Shown here piece after piece: positions 1 to 10,197 of a stretch of DNA of 64,000 nt (its first letter is position 1; the number at the start of each line of letters is the position of its first letter). Location of the stretch: the NCBI GenBank assembly GCA_030068145.1, contig JAPJBO010000030.1:310001-374000 (forward strand), read 5' to 3'. The stretch comes from Diplonema papillatum. Its lineage: Eukaryota; Euglenozoa; Diplonemea; Diplonemida; Diplonemidae. The position numbers and the translations under genes were made by a program. A model generated the notes under the pieces. The model did not search any database and was not told the origin of the DNA. It saw nothing but the letters and a program-made list of their open reading frames with translations.

Positions 1-140
1 ACACGTTTGGGGGGGGGGGGCAGTGCTGACACTACCCTGAGAGCCTCCAACGACTTTGCAAGGGACCCCCCCCCTCCCCCCCCCCTTCTACAGTGCAGTT
101 GCCTTGGAGGCTGGGTAGTCGAATTCTGTAAGGTGAAATG
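1..140. repeat. Edge repeat, copy 1 (G-run, C-run, then shared unique tail)
   Basis: A G-run and a long C/T-run are followed by the tail CAGTGCAGTTGCCTTGGAGG and a further 30 bases or so. The same C-run and tail return at the very end of the window (about 63925-64000) in the same orientation. The homopurine/homopyrimidine runs could adopt non-B structure. No coding potential is seen. Confidence 0.7.
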
Positions 141-491
141 GTCAAAATTCCCTGGCAAAAGTGGGCCCACAAAAAATTTTCAAAGTGTGGTTTTTGGGGT
201 ATTTGGGCCAAAAGAAAAATTTTTTTTTTCTGACCACCCACTGTGGTGACCACCTTAGAGAGTGACAGGTAGCGTCCCCCTCCACAGTGAAAATAGCCTG
301 TATATAGGGGGGGGGGTCAGGTCAGATTCTGCCAACGACTCCGCAATCTGGCCGCTTAGGGCCACCCCTGGGGGGGGGGAACCCCGCTCCGCAGATTTTG
401 CGTGTCGAATCTGAAAGGCCCGGCCCCTATTCGCGCTGCACCTCGCTCGGCCGTTAGTTTCAGCCGTTGCGTTACTGCAAACGACGCCGAC
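141..491. other. No gene seen
   Basis: AT-rich and G-run sequence without a convincing exon, RNA gene or repeat unit. Short open frames on both strands have no recognisable motif. Confidence 0.5.
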
Positions 492-740
492 TTTTTTTAC
501 ATAAGCGCCAGCTTTTTGAAATGCTCGACGATGCTGCCTGACAAAGAACAGAAGGCGATCCCAAGTGCTGTATCTACCGAACCACGTGTTGAACGGACGT
601 GAGGTCGTGCGGGTCTACCCGTACACGACAAATCACACAAACACGACAGATCAAAGTCCTGAGTGAGAAAACAACACACGGTGGTGTATATTTCCTCCCT
701 TCCATTCGGAGTCGAAGCAGCTACGTCGAGTATTTTTCTG
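492..740 (+). repeat. Dispersed element family I3, copy 1
   Basis: Starts with TTTTTACATAAGCGCCAGCT and runs to CTACGTCGAGTATTTTT. Close copies lie at 33422-33720 (inside the UFM1 intron) and 49225-49440, with a reversed partial copy at 47998-48075. The first 35 bases or so resemble the head of family I1, so the two families seem related. Open frames inside have no known domain. Confidence 0.7.
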
Positions 741-812
741 TGGACGAGTCCAACCGCTTTCGGAGAAGAATACTCGAGGGGCTGCCTTGTGAAACAATAC
801 AACGGGTCTTTT

Positions 813-952
813 TGTTGAACGCTTACGCCCGCCACTGAACCCAGATTCACCTGTGTTTCGTGTGAGCGACAGCACATTTTTTTACCTCCTTTGATCTTTT
901 GCAGCTGGCAGCCTCCTCAGGCATTTCCTACAAAGCAGGTGCTTATGCAAAA
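813..952 (-). repeat. Dispersed element family I1, minus-strand copy
   Basis: On the minus strand this reads from AAGCACCTGCTTTGTAGGAA to GGCGGGCGTAAGCGTTCAAC. Other copies: 26950-27045, 28845-28960, 33715-33890, 35590-35710, 41340-41560 (minus), 58075-58205 and 58265-58405. Four copies sit inside introns of PABPN1, UFM1 and the first cold-shock gene. Confidence 0.7.
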
Positions 953-1790
953 GAAGAAAGGTCGCACGCATTGCTCTCCCTTGCCTTAGCGCAACCAAAA
1001 AAAAAAAAAAAAACAAACGAAAGAAAAAAACCGCAGTCCGCCGAGCACCGGGTGCAGAAAGCTGGTGGCCTCCCGTGTTCGTAGCTCGCTTCCCTGGGCT
1101 TGCGGCCTGCAGGGTCGCACATTTCTGCTGGGTGTGCAAAACTTTCGCTCTTCAGTAAACAAGCACAGTTTATAACGAATCGTCGCGGGTAGAAAAATCG
1201 AAACAAACAGAAACAGGCAAAGACACGACACTTCCGGTTGATGGGCAACGAGAGGCACCGTCTGCATTTCCCCCAAGCACGTTCGGCAGTGTGATGTCTC
1301 AGCAACCTTGAGGAACGTCGTGGTGTTTTCCCGCGCACGGGTTACTTGCTTCACCACCCCACCCACAAACGAATTTTCACTCTATAGTAAGCAAGTCAAT
1401 GACTGCTCCGCCTAATGTCGCTTTCAGGATCGAACCGCAGATAGAACACAACGTCGTGCACATACCACTTTAAGCACGTGCACGAACGCATGAAGCTCAA
1501 AACCCAGTCTAGCGGACTGCGTTGAGATTCCCACGGCATATCGGATCCATCGAGCAATCATGAACTTCGGCGAACGGCATCCTTCAAAGGCACAGCGCCC
1601 GAACCCTGCAGAGCGCACGATACGATAATAACCCCCCGTCGCTGTTTCCTCTGCGTGATCACCGGATCTCACCTGTTTCGCACGTACCCTCCACGCACGT
1701 TTTCTCAATGCCCGGCAGTTTCTTCTTCTTTTTGCGACGCGGCAAGAATAGAAGCACATTCGAAACAACCGCCAGGTGGCGTTCATCATA
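953..1790. other. No gene seen
   Basis: Contains an A-run near 1000 and overlapping short open frames on both strands. No domain, conserved motif or splice pattern was recognised. Confidence 0.5.
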
Positions 1791-1993
1791 TTTTTTTTTA
1801 CCAAACATGAAATGTTGGAGGAAATGAGAAGCTCGTCGCCGCAAACCGTGGCGTTTTCACTTACGTCCTGAATCCAGCTTTACGTAAAAAACGATCAGGC
1901 ACTGTGTTCAACGAAAACAACTCTCTCTTCCCGTCATCATCATCATTAGTGTTGTATCAGCCGCGGTTGTGCGAGTGACGAGCTCTTATTTTT
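1791..1993 (+). repeat. Dispersed repeat family H, copy 1
   Basis: A T-run, ACCAAACATG, then GGAGGAAATGAGAAGCTCGT through to GTGCGAGTGACGAGCTC. A second, nearly identical copy is at 25676-25890 in the same orientation. Non-coding; function unknown. Confidence 0.7.
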
Positions 1994-2539
1994 TGCCCGC
2001 AACGCATCAAGGCGGCGACCGCGTCCTGGCTTGTTGAGGCGAAATTCGCCTCCTGCCCAAGCGCCGTCCGGCTCGCGCCACAAGTTTTCAACGAAACAAT
2101 TGAACACCTTGCCGTGTTGCGGGCAGTGCATGAAGCGAGCGAAGTGATGGGAACACCTCGGAGGGAGATGGTCCCTGCACTAGCTCTCTCTCTCGCTCTC
2201 TCTCTCTCTCTCCCTCTCGGGAAAGGTCAGCGCGGTAGCGATGACCAACGAGATCACTAACCGACGGGTGGAGAAAGGCCCTGGAACTGCCAAGGCGAGG
2301 CGACCTCTCTTCCTCTCCCTCTCTCTCTCATTTTTAAACATTACTAAGCCGGTCCATCCCCTCCTGATAGACTGTGATCCGATGCACAGAAGAATGCAGC
2401 TCCAGACAATTCTATGCAGCTCCAGGGGATTCGAATGGACCTGATAGACCGTGGTGGACCTCGATTCGCTATCAGCGGCAGGCAATTCGACGCAGTTCCA
2501 GGAGATAGGGATGGACCGGCTTAATTACGCCCCTCACAC
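1994..2539. repeat. Gene-free stretch with CT microsatellites
   Basis: CT/TC-rich runs lie near 2183-2222 and 2305-2330. No exon was recognised. The rest has short open frames without motifs. Confidence 0.45.
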
Positions 2540-2615
2540 CCTCACTCGGTGCAGACGGGACCAGTGCGGTGTAGAGCACATATCCATTCCAAGCATTGCA
2601 ATGTCCCCGTTGGGC
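2540..2615 (+). repeat. Family D structured repeat, partial copy
   Basis: Matches the 3' half of family D: GCAGACGGGACCAGTGCGGT, then GAGCACATATCCATTCCAAGC. It has TGCA where full copies have CGCA, so pairing with the downstream TGCG is kept through a U-G wobble. Orientation is +, as for every other copy. Confidence 0.65.
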
Positions 2616-2861
2616 GCACATTGAAAGTTGAGGACACGGCGCAATGAGCCATACCATTCGTAGCAGGATTACCTCCCAGCACTCTTTTTCCCTTCGACAA
2701 TTGTTGCTGCATCCTCTGTGCTCTGTGGAGCACTTCGCAGATTGCGACCGTAAAAAAAAGAAGACAGCCAGTGCGTTCTAGCGAGTCGCAGTCACAAATA
2801 GGGCGCCCTGAGTTTTTACAACTGGCTGCTCAGGCACATTTTCACCACTTTCCTGTGCTCC

Positions 2862-3062
2862 CGCGTGGGTGGTCCTGGTTGTGGCGAGCTACGAACAGCC
2901 TGGCAAGCCAGACTCGCATCGCTCGTTCTGTTGCAGACACTCAGGTTCCTCGCTGTTGATGAGGTCCGCCTTGTGTGTCCGTGGCTTAGAAGACCGAAAA
3001 GCGGTGTAGATATGACACGGTGTAGCACGCACCTTTTTCAAGCACGTTCCTGCATCCTCCTT
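2862..3062 (+). repeat. Family D structured repeat, full divergent copy D1
   Basis: The most divergent full copy. The first hairpin reads GGTTGT/ACAGCC around GCGAGCTACGA. Other copies have GGCTGT/ACAGCC, so the C to T change turns a C-G pair into U-G and preserves pairing. It ends with CAAGCACGTTCCTGCATC. No gene was recognised just upstream. Confidence 0.65.
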
Positions 3063-3907
3063 CCCCGGATGACTAACCACGATTAAGACCAGAGAAACAC
3101 TTTCCCCCAAAGGCTAGCACTTCGCGTTTTCTTCTTTACCCTCCTTTTCTCGTCGCCCGTTGGCAGCTTGCGCGTCTGGTAGCAGCGTGGGATATTGGGC
3201 AGCGAAGCGAAGGTGGGAACCACAATGTCCGTGCCCTGCAGAATGAAGGTGGAAGCGAAGACCGATAAGGTGGATCAACGTAGGTCCCCCGCTTTTCTCC
3301 TAACGCTCCTCGAGTCGCCTGCAGGAGCCGAGTCTTGCCGTCGTGTCCCGACCATCCGAAAACAGATGATGCTCAAGCGATCCACCCATAGTTGGCGCGT
3401 ACTGGTAACACAAAGCCGGGCGTGCGTTGGAGGCGTTGGCGTGAGCCTCGATGAAGCGTGGGTGAGTGCAGATCTTGGTTGTAGTAGCGAATATTTCAAA
3501 GGAGAACACCGGAGGCCGAAAATGAAGAAGGTTTCCGTGTCGAGCAATTGGACACAGGGTACTGACGAGCTTGCTTCGGACGTGCAGGATTGCCGAAAGG
3601 GAGTGCGTGAACCACAACCCGCTTGGGTCTTCGAGGTTGGTTGCTTGCTTTGGTTGTTGTTTGTTGCCTGGTTGAGCTGACAAACAAACGAATGCTCCAG
3701 CTGCCGGTCCGTGTAGCTGCACGAACACTTCCGGGGACAGGTCTCGCAATGAGTTAACAACAGCAGATCGGCAGCAGCTGATCAACGATAACGCTTTCGT
3801 CACTAACTAAAAGGAGTTCTCTTCGCGAGCACACACCGGGTGCAAAACCCTCGGCTTCGGGGCCAGGCACCTCGACTTTTTTGTGTTAACAATGCATTGT
3901 TGGTACT
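3063..3907. other. Gene-free stretch with one unassigned open frame
   Basis: An ATG-started open frame runs 3195-3680 (+), about 161 codons, overlapped by frames of similar length on the other strand. It has no signal peptide, domain or codon bias that separates it from background, so I do not call it a gene. Confidence 0.35.
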
Positions 3908-3992
3908 AAAAATTAGTAGTTGGCGCCGTACTACATGAAACTTACCAAAGCAGCACAAACAAGAGAAAGCGCCGTACTAATTTTTGTTCACT
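3908..3992 (+). mobile_element. Family I4 micro-MITE, copy 1
   Basis: About 80 bp with imperfect terminal inverted repeats. The left end has AAAATTAGTAGTTGGCGC, and the right end read on the other strand gives AAAAATTAGTACGGCGC. A second complete copy is at 33895-33996, with partial copies at 52525-52600 and 48428-48480 (reversed). It lies directly upstream of the secreted-protein gene. Confidence 0.6.
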
Positions 3993-4044
3993 TCACGCAA
4001 CCGTGCAAACCATTCCCAGGGTCTTGTCTTTGCCCCTCCTCATT

Positions 4045-4045
<1 letters not shown>

Positions 4046-4086
<41 letters not shown>

Positions 4087-4114
4087 GCCCTCGTTCCCCC
4101 CCAATCTTCCGCAG
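4046..4114 (+). promoter_or_regulatory. Polypyrimidine tract and CAG acceptor abutting the ATG at 4115
   Basis: A long C/T run, including a CT dinucleotide stretch, ends CTTCCGCAG immediately before the start codon. It looks like a 3' splice acceptor serving either a 5'-UTR intron or spliced-leader trans-splicing. If used, almost no leader would remain upstream of the ATG except any trans-spliced leader. The mechanism is inferred. Confidence 0.5.
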
Positions 4115-5143
4115 ATGAAGACTTTTGCTGCCGCGACTGCATGCATTGTGTGCGTGGCGCTGGCGGACGCGCAACGGGGGATGCTGCTGCGGGGCGGCCG
4201 GGAGCCGTTGCTCGAAAGCGACGAAGCCCACACGGAGCTGCCGCCGAACGAGCATGTCCCGGTCCCGACAAGCCGCCGCGGAAAGTTCCTCGAAGACGAC
4301 GAAACTCCCAACGAGTATTCGCCGGAGGATCCCGCCGCCGTCCCGCGCGAGGACTCTGCAGGGCCCCCCGAAGTTGGTGCAGTCCCGAGCGACTTCTTGC
4401 CGGGGTTGCCGCATTCTGCAAGGACCCCCGAAGATGACGAAGCTCCAAGCTTCTTGCCGCCGCCGCAGGATTCTGCAAGGGCCCCCGAAGATGATGAGAC
4501 GCCAAGTGACTTCTTGCCGCCGCCGCAAGATTCTGCGAGGGCCCCCGAAGACGACGAGTCGCCTACCGATTTCTTGCCGCCGCAAGATTCCGCAGGGACC
4601 CCCGAAGATGCCGAGCCGCCCACTGATTTCTTGCCGCCGCAAGATTCTGCGCGGGCCCCCGAAGACGACGAGTCGCCGACCGATTTCTTGCCGCCGCAGG
4701 ATTCCGCAGGGACCCCCGAAGACGACGAGTCGCCGCCCGATTTCTTGCCGCCGCAGGATTCCGCAGGGACCCCCGAAGATGCCGAGCCGCCCACTGATTT
4801 CTTGCCGCCGCAAGATTCTGCGCGGGCCCCCGAAGACGACGAGTCGCCGATCGACTTCTTGCCGCCGCACGATTCCGCAGGGACCCCCGAAGATGCCGAG
4901 TCGCCCAGTGACTTCTTGCCGCCGCAGGATTCCGCTCCAGGGGGAGCCCCCGGAGACGCGCCCGCCGACGGCGCAAACCCGCCTTCCGACGACGGCGCCG
5001 CGGCCCCGCCGCCCCTGCCGCTGGAGCCGGCGCCGGTGTCCTTCGTCGTCCCCATGGAGGCGGCCGGGGCTTTCGGGCCCGCGCTGCTCTCCGCGTGGCT
5101 CCCCGTCCTCGCCCTCGCCGTCGCGACCGGCGTTGTTGTGTGA
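4115..5143 (+). CDS. Secreted acidic proline-rich tandem-repeat surface protein
   Basis: 342 codons from ATG 4115. An in-frame ATG at 3920 exists, but it would translate the I4 repeat and the pyrimidine tract, and 4115 gives a clean signal peptide (MKTFAAATACIVCVALADA, cleavage probably near residue 19-20). Residues about 105-275 are repeats of roughly 19 residues built on SARAPEDDESPTDFLPPQD, alternating with SAGTPEDAEPP variants. A glycine/alanine/proline linker and a hydrophobic C-terminus (PALLSAWLPVLALAVATGVV) follow, ending without a polar tail, as in GPI-anchor signals. I infer an extracellular or cell-surface, possibly GPI-anchored, stalk-like protein; no enzymatic domain is seen. The near-identical repeat units point to slippage or unequal exchange, so allele length may vary. 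The 39-bp minisatellite starts 144 bp after the stop. Confidence 0.75.
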   Translation: MKTFAAATACIVCVALADAQRGMLLRGGREPLLESDEAHTELPPNEHVPVPTSRRGKFLEDDETPNEYSPEDPAAVPREDSAGPPEVGAVPSDFLPGLPHSARTPEDDEAPSFLPPPQDSARAPEDDETPSDFLPPPQDSARAPEDDESPTDFLPPQDSAGTPEDAEPPTDFLPPQDSARAPEDDESPTDFLPPQDSAGTPEDDESPPDFLPPQDSAGTPEDAEPPTDFLPPQDSARAPEDDESPIDFLPPHDSAGTPEDAESPSDFLPPQDSAPGGAPGDAPADGANPPSDDGAAAPPPLPLEPAPVSFVVPMEAAGAFGPALLSAWLPVLALAVATGVVV

Positions 5144-5286
5144 TCGCGCTTTCCACGCGCCCGCCGACGCCGCCGAGTCGGCGCATGGCAAGAGGTGCTG
5201 CGCGCACGGAGTCAGCGGGGAGGCTTTGAACATCATCGGCAAGCATGACCTTTCGATTCTCTTTGAAGGTCATGTCACCTGAATGA

Positions 5287-6570
5287 TACACAACACTCCC
5301 AAACCGAAGAGGCTGGAGTCGCGATAAACAACACTGTCTATCCGAAGAGGCTTGAGTCGTGGATACACAGCACTGCCAAACCGAAGAGGCTGGAGTCGCG
5401 ATAAACAACACTGTCTATCCGAAGAGGCTTGAGTCGTGGATACACAGCACTGCCAAACCGAAGAGGCTTGAGTCGTGGATACACAGCACTGCCAAACCGA
5501 AGAGGCTTGAGTCGTGGATACACAGCACTGCCAAACCGAAGAGGCTTGAGTCGTGGATACACAGCACTGCCAAACCGAAGAGGCTTGAGTCGTGGATACA
5601 CAGCACTGCCAAACCGAAGAGGCTTGAGTCGTGGATACACAGCACTGCCAAACCGAAGAGGCTTGAGTCGTGGATACACAGCACTGCCAAACCGAAGAGG
5701 CTTGAGTCGTGGATACACAGCACTGCCAAACCGAAGAGGCTTGAGTCGTGGATACACAGCACTGCCAAACCGAAGAGGCTTGAGTCGTGGATACACAGCA
5801 CTGCCAAACCGAAGAGGCTTGAGTCGTGGATACACAGCACTGCCAAACCGAAGAGGCTTGAGTCGTGGATACACAGCACTGCCAAACCGAAGAGGCTTGA
5901 GTCGTGGATACACAGCACTGCCAAACCGAAGAGGCTTGAGTCGTGGATACACAGCACTGCCAAACCGAAGAGGCTTGAGTCGTGGATACACAGCACTGCC
6001 AAACCGAAGAGGCTTGAGTCGTGGATACACAGCACTGCCAAACCGAAGAGGCTTGAGTCGTGGATACACAGCACTGCCAAACCGAAGAGGCTTGAGTCGT
6101 GGATACACAGCACTGCCAAACCGAAGAGGCTTGAGTCGTGGATACACAGCACTGCCAAACCGAAGAGGCTTGAGTCGTGGATACACAGCACTGCCAAACC
6201 GAAGAGGCTTGAGTCGTGGATACACAGCACTGCCAAACCGAAGAGGCTTGAGTCGTGGATACACAGCACTGCCAAACCGAAGAGGCTTGAGTCGTGGATA
6301 CACAGCACTGCCAAACCGAAGAGGCTTGAGTCGTGGATACACAGCACTGCCAAACCGAAGAGGCTTGAGTCGTGGATACACAGCACTGCCAAACCGAAGA
6401 GGCTTGAGTCGTGGATACACAGCACTGCCAAACCGAAGAGGCTTGAGTCGTGGATACACAGCACTGCCAAACCGAAGAGGCTTGAGTCGTGGATACACAG
6501 CACTGCCAAACCGAAGAGGCTTGAGTCGTGGATACACAGCACTGTCAAACCGAAGAGGCTTGAGTCGGAA
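5287..6570. repeat. 39-bp minisatellite, about 33 near-identical copies
   Basis: The unit is GAGGCTTGAGTCGTGGATAC plus ACAGCACTGCCAAACCGAA (39 bp). Copies from about 5420 to 6540 are virtually identical; the first few carry GGAGTCGCGATAAACAACAC variants. Because 39 is divisible by three and the unit lacks stops, long open frames appear on both strands (e.g. a 13-residue [13 protein letters not shown] period). I regard these as by-products, as no start context or flanking exon supports them. Confidence 0.95.
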
Positions 6571-6651
6571 TGAACACCCGGCAACGACCGGGTCTTCTCT
6601 GTGACCCCCCCAGCAAGGACATTTCACGAGTGTAAAGCTCTGTGCAAGCGT

Positions 6652-6687
6652 CATGCCTGCCGCTTCGGTTTGGAAGCGGCAGGCATG
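6652..6687. other. Perfect 15-bp hairpin
   Basis: CATGCCTGCCGCTTC and its exact complement are separated by six bases (GGTTTG). Part of the arm, CCTGCCGCTTCC, is repeated immediately after. It may be a small foldback or the core of a decayed inverted-repeat element. Confidence 0.75.
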
Positions 6688-6699
6688 CCTGCCGCTTCC

Positions 6700-7348
6700 G
6701 TTGCTCCCGTGCAACGAGCTACTTTTCTCGTGCTGAAATGAAAAAAGGTCCGATTGATGAGAGAGAGAGAGAAAGCGAAGGAAGCGTCGCCGCGAAAGCA
6801 AGTCGAAGATTGGCCAACACGCGCGCCGACTTTCGGTTGGTCGTCGATAGCCGCAAGAAAAGCAGTCGCGACTCAACCAACCGGTGTGCGCTTTTGGAAG
6901 GCAAAGTGCCGCCGCGCAAAGTGCAACGCAGCTGCGTGCCAAACCAAGCACGGCGGAAAAATCTGGGACCGGAGGCCGCAGCGCTCCCCCGGAAACACGA
7001 GGACGCTGCGGAACACGCGATTCTGTGCTCAGCTCCCCCTTGCGTAAGCTGGGCTGGAATCGTGTGTTTTTAGGAGCCTGCCCCTGTTGCGACGCAGCGA
7101 TCAAATCTTCACACAGAATCTTCATTTCCTACACTTAGCTGTTACAGCAAGTGAAAAGAAAATGAAGATTCCTTTATTATCGAGTAGTCAACCTCTACGA
7201 CCGCTCAGGAACACCTCCGAAAAGAAGACTTGTACTCACGTACCAAAAGTTCCCAGTATCGGAGCGCGCGTAACGTCCGATTCATTCCGAGCGGTCCAGA
7301 CCAGCTCACGCGCCAAGGTGTGGAGTTGAGTCAGGGGATTAGTTTACG
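6700..7348. other. No gene seen
   Basis: Overlapping open frames of 60-140 codons on both strands, none with a domain or a plausible splice framework. A GA microsatellite lies near 6760. Confidence 0.45.
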
Positions 7349-7384
7349 TTGCAGATTTAGACCAACGTTGGTCTAAATCTGCAA
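7349..7384. other. Perfect 36-bp palindrome
   Basis: TTGCAGATTTAGACCAAC is followed directly by its exact reverse complement, with no spacer. It would extrude as a spacerless cruciform or be bound by a dimeric factor. Nothing nearby identifies its role. Confidence 0.9.
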
Positions 7385-10197
7385 ACCGGGGCTGGCTGGG
7401 GAAAAAATTAAAAATCGTCGGAAAAACGCAAAACACAGCGTTTCCAGGAAAGATAGGTGGGGGGGGGAAGTTGCGGAGGTGTGTCAGCCCCAAGCCACCG
7501 AAACGAAAGCGCTGACTAAACCACCCCCCACAAACGGTCAATATCTGCAAACCCCTGATACCCTGGAGTTGACCCCGATAATAACAAGCAGCGAGAAGTC
7601 TAGTCCCGCTCCAACCTTCTGTTCTCCGTCCATGTTGCGGGGCCAGGGCCTATCCCAGCTCAGTGTGACTGCGTGGCTGTCGTCGTGGAGTTGCGCACAG
7701 CGCACATCTTGGAAACAGCAGGGCACATGCTGAAGAGCTTGTGTATGGGCGAGAGATTAGATTTCAAGCGACGCTCGCAACTGCTGATGGGCATGGACAC
7801 CCGCGAACGTTTTCGACGACCTGGCGAGTATCGATTTCCATTGCCTATCGCGTCTAGCCGCGGTCTTCATCCAGAGCCGAGACATCTGTCGAGAAGAGCG
7901 GCGGGCATTTCCTGCGGTGCCGAATGCCCGACCCTCTTGTTGGCACCCAAGTAGAAGCTGTAAATAATAGCGCTTTGGCAAGCATTCCGCGAAAGGTTTT
8001 GTACAGCAAACGGCGAACCTACCCTTCCGGACCCGTCGCGTGACGTCTTGTAGCGAATGCGTCGGGTGTCCGGTGTGTGGGCCTTTTCCAAACATCAGAT
8101 TCAAAAAAAAAAGAAAACGACATTCACTCTCCCGGTGGGTGGCTGTCTTTCTCCTCTCTTACTCGCACCGCTTCTCCCTGTGTCACAACGGACCAACAAG
8201 AACCTGGGCCTTGGCTTGTCAACGGAAGACTACCGACCGTACAAAGTTGTAGTACTAACAGTGACTTGTGAGCGGAAGATTAACGACCGAACCAAGTGGT
8301 AGCACTAACAATCTGCGGGTTGCCCAATGTATTGTGAAGCGTAGGGTTGGCAGGGTGCAAAGCTTCCTTTGGAATTCTGATCCAATACACCACACACCGA
8401 AGCGCCTGTCTCTTTCTCCACGTGTTGCAAGGTTCGGCTTGCTCACCGAGCTGCCCGCCGCCGTCCAGGTTCAGTTCGGTCCACGATTTTCTTTTGTTGT
8501 GCACACCGTTATCTTCTCTTTGAAGAACGCACCTTCCTCCCTCGTTCGTTTGTTCCCTCCCCATCACCTCCCGCAGCACTCTGTTTATCTTCGTGTTCAA
8601 AAGCACGGCCACTGCTCTCGGCCCTCCTCGGGTACCTTGCGGATCTTCTTCCGTGGGGCACTCGAACCTCGGGATAGAGAAAACGTGTGCTTCTCACCTG
8701 GCAATGCCGTGCACACGACCAAACTTTTAACAACCCGCCTCCGAGTCAGCTGCTGGCTCGTATCGGTCTGCGGAGTCAGATTCCGAAGGGCGCGGTCATA
8801 CTTATATCATGCATCACGTTGGCTACTTTATTTTCTTTCCATTGCTTCCACTGCTCACGATCTTGCGGGTATTTGTAAAAATTGTGGATCGATAAGGTTC
8901 GTGCTGGTTACGAATCGCGAGCCAAACTCCCCCCTCAAAGGAAGGATGCAAAATAGCCTAAAAGTGGGTGCAGACGCCGGATCGAGACTGAGAATTCCGT
9001 CCTAGGAACTTGAGCTTCAAGTGTGAAGTGGTCTACCCGAGACGAAGAACGACGTGCGCAGGTAAAAATACGAAAACAAAGGACCGAAGTCGCTCATGGG
9101 TTCGTTCCTTATTAATGAAGTCATGTTACAGTTATTTACGACAGCCCACAGGTGCCTCGGGGCACACATTTGTTTGTAACGATTGCTCTGTTCTTCCAGG
9201 CTTGCTCCAGAACAAGCAAATCCGCAAGAACGACACGTACAACTATCAGGATCAAATACACGAAACAGTGTAGAAAGCACTTGATCACCAAACAACTCCA
9301 ACGGAGTAAGCATTTGCACAAGGACCCACCGTGCGCTAGTCCGTTAGCAAGACCGTCTAGCCTCGACTTGCCCGGGCTCGTTCCCCTACAGAACAGAATC
9401 AAATGCCGGAATGATATCAACTGGTGTTGGTTGCAGGCTTCAAACCTGTAGGTGGGGTGACCCACAGCAGTTCAATTCCGCCTTTCCGGTGTTTTGCCAC
9501 GTATCACGGTCAAAGCGTACCACTACTGGGAACCTGTACTTTTTTGGTGCACAACGCGAAAGTGATACAGCGCGATTGAAAAGCCTCGGCACACCCCCAA
9601 ATAGGGTGAGTCACGTCATCCAACCAGACACCCGAAGACCCGAAGGTCATCCTAGCCTCTGCAGTTTTCCCATTTGGTCTTCCAGTCCTCCTCCCCCCGA
9701 GTATCGTCCATGAAAAAAGAACCGCCCGCAAAGGCAACTGACTGAGCGAAGTTCGCCGGAAACACAGGCGCCGTTAAAACAGAGCACAGCACACTGTTTT
9801 GCGCGTCGATTTTTGCGCGTCGACCACCCCATCCATGCACGGTGCCGAAAATGGGACCGGCTTCCCTCCCTCTCCCTCATTTGTCTGGCTCGTATTTTCT
9901 AATTTTTTTTTTGTACAAGCACCTGCTTGCGTCGGACGCGTCGCCCCGCACCGTCTTCAGCACGCCACTCGTACGCTTCTCTTCTTTCAGTTGCTCTACC
10001 CACGTCCGCGCGTTGGATCGAACTCAGCGGATCGAACTAAAGCGCTGGACTAATATACCGCGATGTCACAAAACTTAACACAACCGTCCGACCACGCTAA
10101 CCCAAAGAAAGGAGGAAGAGAATCGGCTCCTGGGGGTTGTCTGCTGCGTGACATCGTCCAGTTCATCGGACTGGGGGAGTCTGAGTATGACTGGGGG
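7385..10197. other. Long gene-free stretch with CxxC half-repeat
   Basis: No confident gene. The longest open frame (8268-9005, +) has no recognisable domain and atypical codon use. About 9150-9215 encodes GHTFVCNDCS, matching the second half of the CxxC repeat described at 47597 and 63590. Near 8200-8310 a short segment with TAGTACTAACAG is duplicated as TAGCACTAACAA. A partial I1 head lies at about 9905. Confidence 0.45.

Noticed and set aside
3988-5055. Long minus-strand frames opposite the secreted-protein gene
   Set aside because: They are shadows of a codon-periodic GC-rich repeat. The + frame has the signal peptide and C-terminal anchor.
5338-7125. Minus-strand frame of 595 codons ([13 protein letters not shown] period) and similar + frames over the 39-bp array
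   Set aside because: They arise because the unit length is a multiple of three and lacks stops in several frames. No start context, signal or flanking domain supports translation.
8268-9005. 245-codon + frame
   Set aside because: No domain, no coding-like composition and many comparable overlapping frames; treated as chance.
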